Notes: generated by a model not told the origin, from the sequence alone. DNA of 64,000 bases from Agreia sp. COWG (GCF_904528075.1 NZ_LR882035.1:2232001-2296000), one strand, 5' to 3'. Positions 34,770 to 44,351 are shown, numbered from the stretch's first letter. Translations and numbers: made by a program.

Positions 34770-36239
34770 TTAGTTGCCTAGAGCGGAAAGCGCTATGGGT
34801 ATCTGAGCTTCAAGGGCCGCAGCATTCATCAAGGGCTCTGTTTCCCCTAGTCTCATTCGTGCCGTAGTTTTCTCGAACGGCACGAAACGACCCGCCCCAT
34901 CTCGCTTTCTCTTCTGCCCAGAAAAGACTTCCGGATAGATGTTCCAGGAAGCCCCGCAGAAGGGGGATATTGGAATGTGGCCAGGACTCGTGCTTCGTCC
35001 TGAGGAAATGGAATCTGCGTACATGTCAAATGCTAGCGACTTCGGGTAAGGGTCAACATAGACGATTCGAGCTATCCCGCTCGAAATTATAAGACGCATA
35101 CACATGTGGCAAGGGAACGCTGTCGTATACAGCGTCGCCCCATGAACGCTGATCCCGAGCCTAGCCACCTGAGTCAGGGCTGACATTTCAGCGTGGACGA
35201 CGCGACCGAATTCGATTAGCGACATCATTCGAGACCGCTTGAGTCCCGCTCTCTCGGAAGCGAGCACTTCATCCAGTCGTTGCTCTGCGGATAGCGGCGC
35301 AATCGCTGAATCAAGAAATCCTCCTTCCGACAAGGCAGTCAAGATTTCGCTAAGGGTGCGCCTCGTCTGCTTTTTGCTGTAGTCGTATCCAGCTTTGTAA
35401 TCGCGGGCGTCGTTAGGATCGCCCGTCCAGTACTCGCCCCCAAAGGCTTTGGGGACTTCGTTTGATCCGGTAGATAGGAGTTCCCCTTCCGCTGTAGTGA
35501 TCGCTGCCCCAACTTGCCGACCAGGGTCAGCCGATCTGAGCGCCGCGCCGAACGCGTGAAACATTGCCACTTCATCGCGATTTGGCGTGAGAAAGGGTTC
35601 CCCGAATAGCAGACCAACTAAGCGCGCAACCTCGGCCACGACGTCCTTGCCAAGATCAATAAAGTAATCGGCCTGAGCGTAAGTATCTCGGCCTTGCTGG
35701 CCAAACTCATCGTCCGGATCCATCTCGTCCCTTCGAACGAGTGCCGCCGCTTCACTTGTGTAGTTTGCGTCCTTGGCATTGTCCCCCTTAAGAGACTCGG
35801 ACAGATTGCGCATTCTCTCTGACATTTCTTGATATGCCCCGATCAAGATGAAACGCCGCCCGTATGTCTGACGAAGAAGAGCCACCTCGTCCTCATGCTT
35901 CAAGGTCCGAAGGATCCAAGCGAAACGTCGCTCTCGCGAATGATCGCCGCGCAGAGAGATCATTTTCGCCGCTGCAACTGCGGCCAAGGCATCGCCGCTA
36001 CCATATTGACGTCGAAGCTCGTCGCCTTTATCCATCCTCGCCTTGTAATAGCCGACCGAATCCTCCGGCGTGTCCGCCACGTCCAAAAGATGGCTCAGTC
36101 GAATTGTTTCGCTCCCGTAGTCAAATATCTTCAGTTCGTCTTTTATCCTCACGATGACCGAGTCAAGATCAGTCCCGATCGGGGCCACGAATCCTAAAAC
36201 GATCTCGAAATCTCTGACCCTATTGACGTCGACCAGCAT
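34770..36239 (-). CDS. avcD: AvcD-type antiphage dCTP deaminase
   Basis: 489 residues from ATG 36239, with AAGGAG five bases upstream (a GTG two codons before sits too close to it). The first 220 residues are the P-loop-kinase-like domain of the family, starting VRDFEIVLGFVAPIGTDLDSVI. The C-terminal cytidine-deaminase domain has HAEMSAL (His349, Glu351) and TTAFPCHMCMRL (Cys377, Cys380), the zinc-binding set. VDPYPKS and PFCGASWNIYPEVF match the end of AvcD proteins. In Vibrio and E. coli such enzymes deplete dCTP during phage infection and are held off by a small RNA, AvcI, encoded just upstream. Low-GC gene, acquired. The 36246-36600 region would be the place for such an RNA. Confidence 0.85.
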   Translation of the reverse strand: MLVDVNRVRDFEIVLGFVAPIGTDLDSVIVRIKDELKIFDYGSETIRLSHLLDVADTPEDSVGYYKARMDKGDELRRQYGSGDALAAVAAAKMISLRGDHSRERRFAWILRTLKHEDEVALLRQTYGRRFILIGAYQEMSERMRNLSESLKGDNAKDANYTSEAAALVRRDEMDPDDEFGQQGRDTYAQADYFIDLGKDVVAEVARLVGLLFGEPFLTPNRDEVAMFHAFGAALRSADPGRQVGAAITTAEGELLSTGSNEVPKAFGGEYWTGDPNDARDYKAGYDYSKKQTRRTLSEILTALSEGGFLDSAIAPLSAEQRLDEVLASERAGLKRSRMMSLIEFGRVVHAEMSALTQVARLGISVHGATLYTTAFPCHMCMRLIISSGIARIVYVDPYPKSLAFDMYADSISSGRSTSPGHIPISPFCGASWNIYPEVFSGQKRKRDGAGRFVPFEKTTARMRLGETEPLMNAAALEAQIPIALSALGN

Positions 36240-36654
36240 CGGCACTCCTTATTCGAAATGATCAAAGTCGCCTCGATGAGGAGAATGAGCCAAGGCTATT
36301 GATCATCGACACGAATCGGTCCCATGAAACACCTTTGCGCCAATGCGGTGTATCTATCGATCAATCACGCGTCTTGAAACAACTTCGTCGCCGATTTTCG
36401 TCACCGAGGAAGCCTCAGTAAACCGATATCCCATTGATTGACCAACGTCCAAGCGGGTGCCCATGCGGCGCATAACTAGATACCTTTTGATCACATCGGC
36501 GGGTTCCGTCACAGCAAACCAGATCCGCGTCTGTCCCGTGGTGGGTCGTTTGTACGGGACTGCGAGCTTGTCCCGACTAGGGTCGCGCGAAGGCCGGCCG
36601 GTGGGCGACGTTCCCGCGGTAAGCGACGCGTTTTCTCAGAGACGCGCACGTCCA
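36240..36654. other. 415-bp region upstream of the deaminase gene, possible site of an antitoxin RNA
   Basis: No convincing protein gene. An 89-residue plus-strand frame (36457-36726) has no family similarity and overlaps a better minus-strand frame. In AvcID systems the inhibitory RNA is encoded directly 5' of the deaminase. I could not identify a conserved AvcI sequence by eye, so this is only a pointer. Confidence 0.3.
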
Positions 36655-36870
36655 CTATCGACTGAGGCCCATGCCTGGATGGATTGTCCGCTCATGCGCG
36701 ATCTGACGCTCGCGGGTCAGTTCTAAGCGGGCATCGAGGTAGCGTGCGGCGTGGAGTTCCTTGATCTTCACCGTCTGGCCGATGCCAGCGTGGGCGATGG
36801 TCTTCAACTCGTTAGTTGGCTCGTGACCGGCACGAAGCGATAGGGCACCTCGGCGTCGATCTCGGCTCAT
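36655..36870 (-). CDS. Small hypothetical protein, 71 residues (uncertain)
   Basis: Basic protein from ATG 36870, containing ELKTIAHAGIGQTVKIKELHAARYLDARLELTRE. The ATG overlaps the stop of the preceding minus-strand frame (ATGA), which favours real translation. No ribosome site and no family recognised. It may be a remnant of a larger mobile-element gene. Confidence 0.35.
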   Translation of the reverse strand: MSRDRRRGALSLRAGHEPTNELKTIAHAGIGQTVKIKELHAARYLDARLELTRERQIAHERTIHPGMGLSR

Positions 36871-37193
36871 TGTTCGACGTTGGTCACCGAATCGCAGACA
36901 ATAGCGCCGTTAAGCAATGGGTCCTTACCATTTCCAACCCGTAGGGCAGGATTCTCAACGTGTCGATCCAGGCCAACGAGACTGATGCCCGAGAGCCGAT
37001 CGAAAGGGAGGCGGAGCGAGCAATGAGGCGCAGTAGCATCGTCGTTGCCCAATGAACTCTCGCACGTCGGGTGATGGGTTGGAATAGTGAAGAGACTTTC
37101 GGGTCTGACCTCGCCTTCCTCTTGTCGGAGGACGCATAGAAGCGCTTCATGTGATCCGTGATCGCAACGGCGGTGCACGTAATCTGTTGCCAT
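36867..37193 (-). CDS. Hypothetical protein, 108 residues (uncertain)
   Basis: Frame from ATG 37193, ending in CDSVTNVEQ, with its stop overlapping the start of the 71-residue frame. Four Cys and several His residues are scattered without a clear zinc pattern. The start shares the CATG with the divergent CHAT-like gene on the other strand, so at least one of the two starts must be wrong or the promoters lie inside the partner. Family not recognised. Confidence 0.3.
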   Translation of the reverse strand: MATDYVHRRCDHGSHEALLCVLRQEEGEVRPESLFTIPTHHPTCESSLGNDDATAPHCSLRLPFDRLSGISLVGLDRHVENPALRVGNGKDPLLNGAIVCDSVTNVEQ

Positions 37194-37728
37194 GACTGAT
37201 CTCATCCGCAGGACAGTCGAGGATGAAGCTCTAACTGCGAAGGTTGTCACGCTGGATCGTCCCGCTGCTCGCAAATTTCAACGCTCGATCCTTGGGGACG
37301 TGGGCACGTACTTTGCCGAGACCACCGAACGGTTCCGCGCCGCCGTCGCCACCCCAGTGGACCTTCTCATCGTCAGCACGCACGGTGCCTGGAGCGGAGC
37401 CAAAGTGGGTTTCGGCAGGTATAGCGATGATTGGGTGGAGATCGCCTCGCTATCGGGCCAGTGCTCAACTCTCCTCATCGTTGCATGCAACCAAGAACCC
37501 GACCGTGCCGCGATCTGGCGAGACAGGTTTTCGGCATCGCAGGTCGTGCTTGCTACCGGGGAAGTCCCAGGGCAGACTTCGGACCGAGAAGTAGGGCGCG
37601 TCACTAGACGTCCCGAGACATGGAAAGACGGACACGCCGTACTGGAGGCCTTGCTCGATACGACCCGGCCAGCTCCGGCCATGGCGGGTGCAGGCTGGTA
37701 TGTCTACCCAGGCTCTGGCGCGGTCTGA
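37192..37728 (+). CDS. Small CHAT/caspase-like protein
   Basis: 178 residues from ATG 37192. The centre reads VDLLIVSTHGAWSGAKVGF (His64) and then, after a loop with LSGQ, CSTLLIVACNQEPDRAAIWRDRF (Cys99). A histidine after a beta strand in a 'THG' context, followed by a strand ending in 'AC', is the catalytic arrangement of CHAT and caspase-like proteases. ASQVVLATGEVPG would be the next strand. No TPR or other partner domain is attached, and the 178-residue size is small. Its target is not evident. It stands alone between the deaminase region and tRNA-Arg, in the low-GC island. Similarity is by motif only. Confidence 0.55.
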   Translation: MTDLIRRTVEDEALTAKVVTLDRPAARKFQRSILGDVGTYFAETTERFRAAVATPVDLLIVSTHGAWSGAKVGFGRYSDDWVEIASLSGQCSTLLIVACNQEPDRAAIWRDRFSASQVVLATGEVPGQTSDREVGRVTRRPETWKDGHAVLEALLDTTRPAPAMAGAGWYVYPGSGAV

Positions 37729-37753
37729 GACCCCAGCCAGAGAAACGAACCTT

Positions 37754-37828
37754 TGGTGCCCCTGGAGGGACTCGAACCCCCAACCTGTTCCTTAGGACGG
37801 AATTGCTCTTCCATTGAGCTACAGAGGC
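37754..37828 (-). tRNA. tRNA-Arg (anticodon CCT)
   Basis: Complete cloverleaf on the minus strand. Acceptor GCCTCTG pairs with CAGGGGC; D arm GCTC/GAGC; anticodon loop GTCCTAA; T arm GGGGG TTCGAGT CCCTC; discriminator A followed by an encoded CCA. One A-C mismatch is present at the top of the anticodon stem. The island lies on its 3' side, the usual target of phage-type integrases. Confidence 0.93.
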
Positions 37829-37862
37829 TGGCCTTTAGGAGTTTAGCTTAGAGCGCGCGGTG

Positions 37863-37995
37863 CGGTGGTCTCGATAAGCTTCGGTCGCGGGCGGCCTGCG
37901 CTACTCGACCAGCGCAGGGTGCGTAAGCGCGGCGAAGCCGCCCAAATTGGTGAGCACGGTGAAGGCGTTCAACGGCGAAGCCGCCCTTCGAGAAG
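37863..37995. repeat. Intergenic palindromic repeats
   Basis: 37863-37913 begins GGTCTCGATAAGC and ends GCTACTCGACC, an imperfect palindrome of a type I associate with Microbacteriaceae intergenic repeats. Behind it, CGGCGAAGCCGCCC occurs twice (37930-37943 and 37973-37986), each able to form a small hairpin. They may end transcription of the HNH gene. Confidence 0.55.
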
Positions 37996-38007
37996 CTCAG
38001 AGAACGC

Positions 38008-38505
38008 CTACGCCGCGCTCTCGATGTAGCCCTCCCACGCCGGCTCCGTGCGCTCGGCTCCGCGAACCGTCCAGCCCGACTGGTGCGGCATCCGAGGTGT
38101 GGCGCGCAGGGTCCAGCCCATCTCGGCGGGGGTGCGGTCGCTCTTGATGTTGTTGCAGCGCAGGCAGCAGGCCACCAGGTTCTCCCACGTGTCCTTACCG
38201 CCGCGGGACTTGGGCTGCACGTGGTCGATGGTGGTCGCCCCTCCCCCGCAGTACGCACAGCGCATGCCGTCACGGCGCAGCACCCCGCGGCGCGACACTG
38301 GCATGAGCCTGGTCGAGGGGATGCGCACGTAGCGCGTGAGGATGATCACGCTCGGCCGATCGAACAGGCCAGAGGTGGCCCACACCGGATGCTCGACGTC
38401 GCTCTCGATGATGGTCGCCTTCTCGTTCATCACGAGAACGATGGCACGCTTGAACGAGACCACTCCGAGTGGCTCGTATCCGGCGTTCAAAACTAGTGTT
38501 CGCAT
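38008..38505 (-). CDS. HNH endonuclease
   Basis: 165 residues from ATG 38505, with GAAAGGG upstream. The N-terminus MRTLVLNAGYEPLGVVSFKRAIVLVM is the classic start of a widespread actinobacterial HNH family. The nuclease core has CAYCGGGATTIDHVQPKSRGGKDTWENLVACCLRCNNIKSDR, with two CxxC pairs for zinc and the IDHVxPxSxGG...N...C..CN HNH residues. Cytosolic. It is found in nearly all genomes of the group, so it is probably housekeeping rather than part of the neighbouring island. Confidence 0.92.
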   Translation of the reverse strand: MRTLVLNAGYEPLGVVSFKRAIVLVMNEKATIIESDVEHPVWATSGLFDRPSVIILTRYVRIPSTRLMPVSRRGVLRRDGMRCAYCGGGATTIDHVQPKSRGGKDTWENLVACCLRCNNIKSDRTPAEMGWTLRATPRMPHQSGWTVRGAERTEPAWEGYIESAA

Positions 38506-38850
38506 TGTTGCCCTTTCGAATTTTCCTGCACGGCTTGCAGGGACCCGATGTGTCACCCATCGATTTTCGAACCCGATGAAGAGCAAATGAACACAAAAAA
38601 AGGACACCGTCGTAATGACAGCGCCCTAACTAAGCCGAACTCGGCCCAGACAACGTCCACTCGTGTGCCTCCTGACAGCCAGCAGGCGGCAACCCGTGGT
38701 GCGGATGCTCCTGCCAGATATCACGAGGTCTCCTCTAAGACTCGAATAATTGCAGTCAGACTAACCCACGAATCCCGTGCCACAAACCCGTGGCACGCCA
38801 TTCATATGAGCTGTAACCGACTGTTCACAATCGCGAACGGCCGGCGATCG
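38506..38850. other. Intergenic region with terminator, no gene
   Basis: A plus-strand frame (38548-38925) crosses a terminator and has no family similarity. The region should hold the promoter of the HNH gene and the terminator of the NlpC/P60 gene. Confidence 0.5.
38595..38626 (-). terminator. Intrinsic terminator of NlpC/P60 gene
   Basis: On the minus strand a 10-bp stem (GGGCGCTGTC with GACGGTGTCC, three G-T pairs) and loop ATTAC are followed by seven T. It is about 225 bp behind the NlpC/P60 stop, a textbook rho-independent terminator. Confidence 0.8.
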
Positions 38851-39762
38851 CTACGAGACGATGCGCACGAAGTAGTAGCTGCCCCACAGCGCGCGGTGCT
38901 CCACATAGCGGCCCCAGTCGGGTGAGTCGATCACTCCGCCGGCTCCGTCGTAGATGCCGATGTGGTACATCGGCCACACCACCAGGTCGCCGGGCTGGGC
39001 GTCTTCGGGCGAGACCCGAACGCCCATGGCCGCCTGGTTTCCCACGATGCGGGGAAGGTAGACGCCGAACTGGCCGAACACGTATTGAGTGAGGCCATCG
39101 CAGCCGAAGCCGGCCTCGGGGGTGGCGCCCGCACTGTAGGGAACGACACCCACGAACTGCTCGGCGTAGTCGACGATCGCCTGGCCGCTGTACGAACCCG
39201 ACGGCGGGTTCACCGCAAACGTGCCGGCCTTCGGGGCGGAGGCGGCAGTAGTCGGGGCGGAGGCCGTGGCGGTGCTCGCTGCCGTAGCGGCAACGGCAGC
39301 AGCAGCTGCGGTGCGTGCGGCCTGCATCTCGGCGGCCGACGGAGCGGAGTAGGCGTCGCGGCTCACGGCCAGCGCGGTCGTGGCGTCGTCGACCGTGACG
39401 CTCTGCACGCCGCCGGCGACATCCGACTTCACGGCCGAGTTGAAGCTCGCGTTGCCGTTGCCGAACGCATATGCCGGAAGGGCCATGGTGGCGATGAGGC
39501 CCACGGCCAACGTCATGACCACGGTGGAGGCCACGCCGCGCTTGGTTGGTGCGGGAAGCGCACGCGTCGAACGGCGCGGGGGCGCCTGGCGAGCGGGTCG
39601 GGTCGCAACGCCGGATGCGCGGGGCGCCGCGACCACAGACGTCGCCGAGCGGGTGACCGAGGTCTTCGGCCGCGGCACGGCCGGAACGAGCTCTGCGTCG
39701 ATCGAGTTGTTCGGGTTCTGCTGCACGTTCGGGTCGTTCAGCGGTTCACGAGCTTCGGTCAA
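38851..39762 (-). CDS. NlpC/P60 peptidoglycan endopeptidase, membrane-anchored
   Basis: 303 residues from TTG 39762, chosen because GGAGG lies eight bases upstream. A Pro/Arg-rich cytosolic stretch of about 75 residues is followed by a membrane segment or signal (STVVMTLAVGLIATMALPAYA) and an Ala/Thr-rich linker. The C-terminal 110 residues are the NlpC/P60 domain with catalytic Cys in EAGFGCDGLTQYVF and His in YHIGIYDG. It cleaves peptide crosslinks in the cell wall during growth or division. It shares its design (cytosolic tail, one membrane segment, extracellular enzyme) with the neighbouring M15-like protein. Confidence 0.9.
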   Translation of the reverse strand: MTEAREPLNDPNVQQNPNNSIDAELVPAVPRPKTSVTRSATSVVAAPRASGVATRPARQAPPRRSTRALPAPTKRGVASTVVMTLAVGLIATMALPAYAFGNGNASFNSAVKSDVAGGVQSVTVDDATTALAVSRDAYSAPSAAEMQAARTAAAAAVAATAASTATASAPTTAASAPKAGTFAVNPPSGSYSGQAIVDYAEQFVGVVPYSAGATPEAGFGCDGLTQYVFGQFGVYLPRIVGNQAAMGVRVSPEDAQPGDLVVWPMYHIGIYDGAGGVIDSPDWGRYVEHRALWGSYYFVRIVS

Positions 39763-40013
39763 GATGAATACCTCCGGCACCTCACGCAGCATCGAACGAT
39801 GCCGTCCCGTCCCACGTCGTGTCTGCGGGTGAAAGCTCGCCGAGAGACGGGGAAAGAGGTGTCTGGGCGAGGGTCCTGCGGCCTGTCTAGGCCTTCTGGA
39901 CTCGACCGATGCTACGGGAGCGTTACCGTTTTGTCACCTAAATGCCGAAAGTTTAACGAATAGGTAACGGGTGAAGCTGTGGAATCCTCAGCCAACAGAG
40001 GTTCTTCGAGGCG

Positions 40014-41498
40014 CTACTTGGCGGGGATCGTCGTGCCGATCGGAGTTCCCAGGCTGCCCGGGGCATCGAGGTCCACATTGAGCCCCTGCGTGGCGTTACC
40101 CACGTCGACGTGCATGTGGGTGCACGAGTCGGGGAACTCCTTCAGGTTCGTGAGACTGAGCTGCACACCGGCCGCCGCGCGGCACTCGCTCTGACCAAGG
40201 TCGGAGCCGGGGGGCATGACGGGGTCGAGGATCTTGGCGAGCCTGATCGTGTTCGCGTCGGCACCGGGAAGCGACGAGCCGTTGAGCAGGTAGAAGTCCA
40301 CAGCGTGGCCGCCACCGTTCGTGTAGTGCGACGAGCCCGTGCCCGCACCCTCGATCTGGTTGGTGCACTTGCGGTTGATGTCGCTCACGGCGACGCTGTC
40401 GAAGTTGCGCACCGCGATCACCATGACCTGCAGGATGCGCAGGTCGATGCCGCAGTCGGGCTTCACCACACCGTCTGCCAGCGCCTGGATCTCGGGGATG
40501 TGGTTGGGAATCGAGCCCTTGAGCTTTCCGGCGGCGACCGCGGCCATCAGCTCGGTGGCCAGCTTCTGGGCCTCTCTCGAGACGACGGTGTTCGTCGTCG
40601 AGTAGAGCGAGCCGGGAGCTCCCACCGCGTAGAAGTCGTCGCGAGCGGCGGCCAACGCGGGGCCCTCGCCCACCGACAGGTTCTGGCTGTCGCTCACATC
40701 GGCGGTGGTCTGCAGCGACGCGAAGTCGCTGGTCATGCCGAGACCGAACGTGGGAATCGAGAGCGAGATCACGAACAGCGTGGCGATGGTCATCACGAAG
40801 CCGGCGAGGATGCGCCGCTTGATGGGCTGGAACCGCGCGTGCGACACGAACGTGCCGCTCGACGACGAGAGCAGCTCGGCCACGGGAACGGAGCGGCGCA
40901 CGCGGCTGTACGGCACCGGAACCCGCCGCGGCGTGGCGTCGGACGCCGCCTCTGTGCGGGTCGTCGCTATCGCGGAGCCCGGCTCGGGCGCACCGTGCGG
41001 CTTGGCGAAATCCGCCTCGGCGCTGAGAACGGTCTCGGCGGCGATATGCTCGGCGGTCTCGATCTCGAAGACCGGATGCTGCGCCACGAGTTCGATCTCG
41101 AGCGGCACCGTCTCGACGTTCCACACCTGCTGCTCGCGCACGGCGTCCTGCTGCTCCCGCAGCGCACGGCGCGTGAGCGGAGCGGAGGTTTCGGACGGGG
41201 CTGCTGCGGGCTCCTCGGGCTCAGGCTCGGGCTCAGGCGCCAGCTCGGGCTCGGTCTCGGGCACCAGCTCGGGCGCGGGTTCGGCGTCCGGCACGATCAC
41301 GGGCGCAGCATCCGGCACGTTCTTGGCCCGGGACGCCGCTTTGGCGGCGGCCTGCGACTGGGCTTCCGCCTCGGCTTCGGCCTCCTCGCGCTCGCGCAGC
41401 TGCCTCCTGGTGAGGGGCTGAGCGGGCTGCGCCGTCCTCGAGTCGCGGCGGCGCAACGGCAGAGCGTCGGGCTTTCGCGAGTCGATAGGTTCGGGCAC
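40014..41498 (-). CDS. Membrane-anchored M15-like (VanY-type) peptidase
   Basis: 494 residues from GTG 41498, with AAGGA upstream. A long acidic Glu/Pro/Ala cytosolic region (about 220 residues, with LTRRQLRERE and LTRRALREQ repeats) precedes a membrane segment near 235 (ILAGFVMTIATLFVISLSI). The extracellular domain ends with SSHYTNGGGHAVDFYLLNG and CTHMHVDVG, matching the zinc-binding SxHxxGxAxDF...HxH layout of D-Ala-D-Ala peptidases. Two Cys pairs may be disulfides. Likely trims peptidoglycan stem peptides. The RRxLRE repeats are of a kind seen at the N-terminus of actinobacterial wall proteins. Confidence 0.75.
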   Translation of the reverse strand: MPEPIDSRKPDALPLRRRDSRTAQPAQPLTRRQLREREEAEAEAEAQSQAAAKAASRAKNVPDAAPVIVPDAEPAPELVPETEPELAPEPEPEPEEPAAAPSETSAPLTRRALREQQDAVREQQVWNVETVPLEIELVAQHPVFEIETAEHIAAETVLSAEADFAKPHGAPEPGSAIATTRTEAASDATPRRVPVPYSRVRRSVPVAELLSSSSGTFVSHARFQPIKRRILAGFVMTIATLFVISLSIPTFGLGMTSDFASLQTTADVSDSQNLSVGEGPALAAARDDFYAVGAPGSLYSTTNTVVSREAQKLATELMAAVAAGKLKGSIPNHIPEIQALADGVVKPDCGIDLRILQVMVIAVRNFDSVAVSDINRKCTNQIEGAGTGSSHYTNGGGHAVDFYLLNGSSLPGADANTIRLAKILDPVMPPGSDLGQSECRAAAGVQLSLTNLKEFPDSCTHMHVDVGNATQGLNVDLDAPGSLGTPIGTTIPAK

Positions 41499-41753
41499 GG
41501 TGTTGCAATCCTTCTGCGCCAGTTCTGGCAGACATTCCGACCGTCACGAGCGAGTGAACGTTGAATACCGGGCAGTGCAGGAGACGGTCGGGGCACGCAT
41601 CCTGAGCCGGATTCCCCGCCTCGAAGCAAGGGGAACTGTTCGAGGGTATTCGACGAAGACCCCACCTGTCACTTTGGCGCGGCGAGCTGACAGTGCACGA
41701 CCAGTCGCCTGTCAGACGAGAACAGCCGTGTTTTTAGTGCGACGAGCTGTTTC

Positions 41754-42446
41754 TTAGATGCCGACGAAGATGTGGCTCGCGACCTCATTGGGCAGCTCGA
41801 GCCCCTCGGCGAAGCCCTCGACCTCGACCAGAATGTACGAACCGACCTGCGAGAAGGCGGCCTGATTGCCCGGCACGACGCCGAACTGCTTGAGCTGCAG
41901 CAGCAGCTCGGGGTCGACCTGAGCCGGCTCTCCGAGTCGGCGAATGATCTTGGTCTGCGGCCCGACAGCGCCGTGCACCAGGGTCAGCAGGTTGACGACG
42001 CCGCGGGTGAAGGGAACCGCGGCCGCGTCGCCAAACTCGTCGAGGCCCGGGATGGGATTGCCGTAGGGAGACTCGGTGGGGTGGTCGAGCATCTCGATGA
42101 TGCGGCGCTCGACCTGCTCGCTCATGACATGCTCCCAGCGGCATGCCTCTTCGTGCACGTACTCCCAATCGAGGCCGATGACGTCGCTCAGCAGGCGTTC
42201 GGCCAGACGGTGCTTGCGCATCACGTGCACGGCCTTGGTGCGACCGGTGCCGGTCAGCTCGAGGTGACGGTCGCCCGAGACTACGACGAGCCCGTCGCGC
42301 TCCATGCGGCCGACGGTCTGCGACACGGTGGGGCCGGAGTGCCCGAGGCGCTCCGAGATCCTCGCGCGCAACGGAATGATGTTCTCCTCCTCGAGTTCGA
42401 GGATCGTTCGGAGGTACATCTCCGTGGTGTCGATGAGATCGGCCAA
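41754..42446 (-). CDS. ideR: DtxR/IdeR-family metal-dependent repressor
   Basis: 230 residues from TTG 42446, chosen because AAGGAG stands six bases upstream. The N-terminal DNA-binding part is DTTEMYLRTILELEEENIIPLRARISERLGHSGPTVSQTVGRMERDGL. The metal and dimer domain follows (EEACRWEHVMSEQVERRI), ending in an SH3-like domain with GVVPGNQAAF. This pattern is very close to IdeR/DtxR, which binds DNA when loaded with ferrous iron. A 16/19 iron box sits before the siderophore operon at 20.6 kb, a likely target. Divergent from serC with an 87-bp shared promoter region. Confidence 0.9.
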   Translation of the reverse strand: MADLIDTTEMYLRTILELEEENIIPLRARISERLGHSGPTVSQTVGRMERDGLVVVSGDRHLELTGTGRTKAVHVMRKHRLAERLLSDVIGLDWEYVHEEACRWEHVMSEQVERRIIEMLDHPTESPYGNPIPGLDEFGDAAAVPFTRGVVNLLTLVHGAVGPQTKIIRRLGEPAQVDPELLLQLKQFGVVPGNQAAFSQVGSYILVEVEGFAEGLELPNEVASHIFVGI

Positions 42447-42488
42447 CGATGACTCCTTAGGCAGTTGCGCACGTACCCTCCACCATAA

Positions 42489-43646
<1,158 letters not shown>

Positions 43647-44345
43647 CTACAGGTCGCGCGGGGCGTCTTCGTCGTAGTAGACGCTCGAGCGCGGCTCGTC
43701 GTCGGCGAACGACACCACGGTGAGGCCCTCTTCATGGGGGTCGATCTCGTGGTCGCCTGCCGCACTGCCGAACTCGTCGTCGTCGCTGGCGTCGCCATCG
43801 TTCTCGTCGTCGGCGCGCACCAGCACCGAGGCGTCGAGTTCGGCGGCGTGCTCGTGCACGGCGTCGTCGAGAATGTCGTCGTCGATGATGTGATCGTCGA
43901 GATCGAGTTCGTGGTCACCGTCGATGTCGTCGTCGTCGGATTCGTCGTCGTCATCGTCGTTCTCGGCGAGAGTGGCCGAGAGCTCCTGGGCGAGCTTGTA
44001 ATCCTCGAGCCTGTCAGACCACGGGGTCCACTCTGGCGCGAGAACAGCGGACTCGCCGGGCAACAGCTCGGTCTCGAGCACGTTCGGCTCGCTGTTCTCA
44101 TCGATGCGCGACAGCGTGGCCGTCCAGTGCCAGTCGGGGTAGCCCGACATCAGCGACGCGAAGTGCAGGCTCAGCACGTGCTGTTCGTGAACGACGTGGC
44201 CCACGAGCTCGCCGATGGTCGAGGCCGGCGTGATCTCGAGCAGGGCCGCGCGTGCCACGTCGACGGCGCCGAGAAGTACCGCATCCGGTTCGATGGCGGC
44301 CGAAGCGTCGTCGGGCGTCGACGGGGTGGAGGCAGAATCCGTCAC
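43647..44345 (-). CDS. DUF3027 protein with acidic low-complexity tail
   Basis: 232 residues. The DUF3027 core is in the first 120 residues: HFASLMSGYPDWHWTATLSRI, then VLETELLPGESAVLAPEWTPWSDRL. After this come long Asp/Glu runs (about residues 125-165) that look disordered. DUF3027 is an actinobacterial family of unknown function, commonly next to a cold-shock gene, as here (6-bp gap). Probably translated with it. No membrane segment. Confidence 0.85.
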   Translation of the reverse strand: MTDSASTPSTPDDASAAIEPDAVLLGAVDVARAALLEITPASTIGELVGHVVHEQHVLSLHFASLMSGYPDWHWTATLSRIDENSEPNVLETELLPGESAVLAPEWTPWSDRLEDYKLAQELSATLAENDDDDDESDDDDIDGDHELDLDDHIIDDDILDDAVHEHAAELDASVLVRADDENDGDASDDDEFGSAAGDHEIDPHEEGLTVVSFADDEPRSSVYYDEDAPRDL

Positions 44346-44351
44346 CGGTGT

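Noticed and set aside
36457..36726. 89-residue plus-strand frame
   Set aside because: No family similarity or start signal, and it overlaps a minus-strand frame with a coupled start.
37620..37817. Frame giving GGTRTPN and similar
   Set aside because: It is the false translation of the tRNA-Arg gene.
39763..40013. Possible cyclic-di-AMP riboswitch before the NlpC/P60 gene
   Set aside because: Such riboswitches precede wall hydrolases in actinobacteria, but I could not find the conserved core elements.
41499..41753. Possible riboswitch before the M15-like gene
   Set aside because: A GGGGAATCC stretch is suggestive, but the rest of the motif is missing. Only short inverted repeats are seen.
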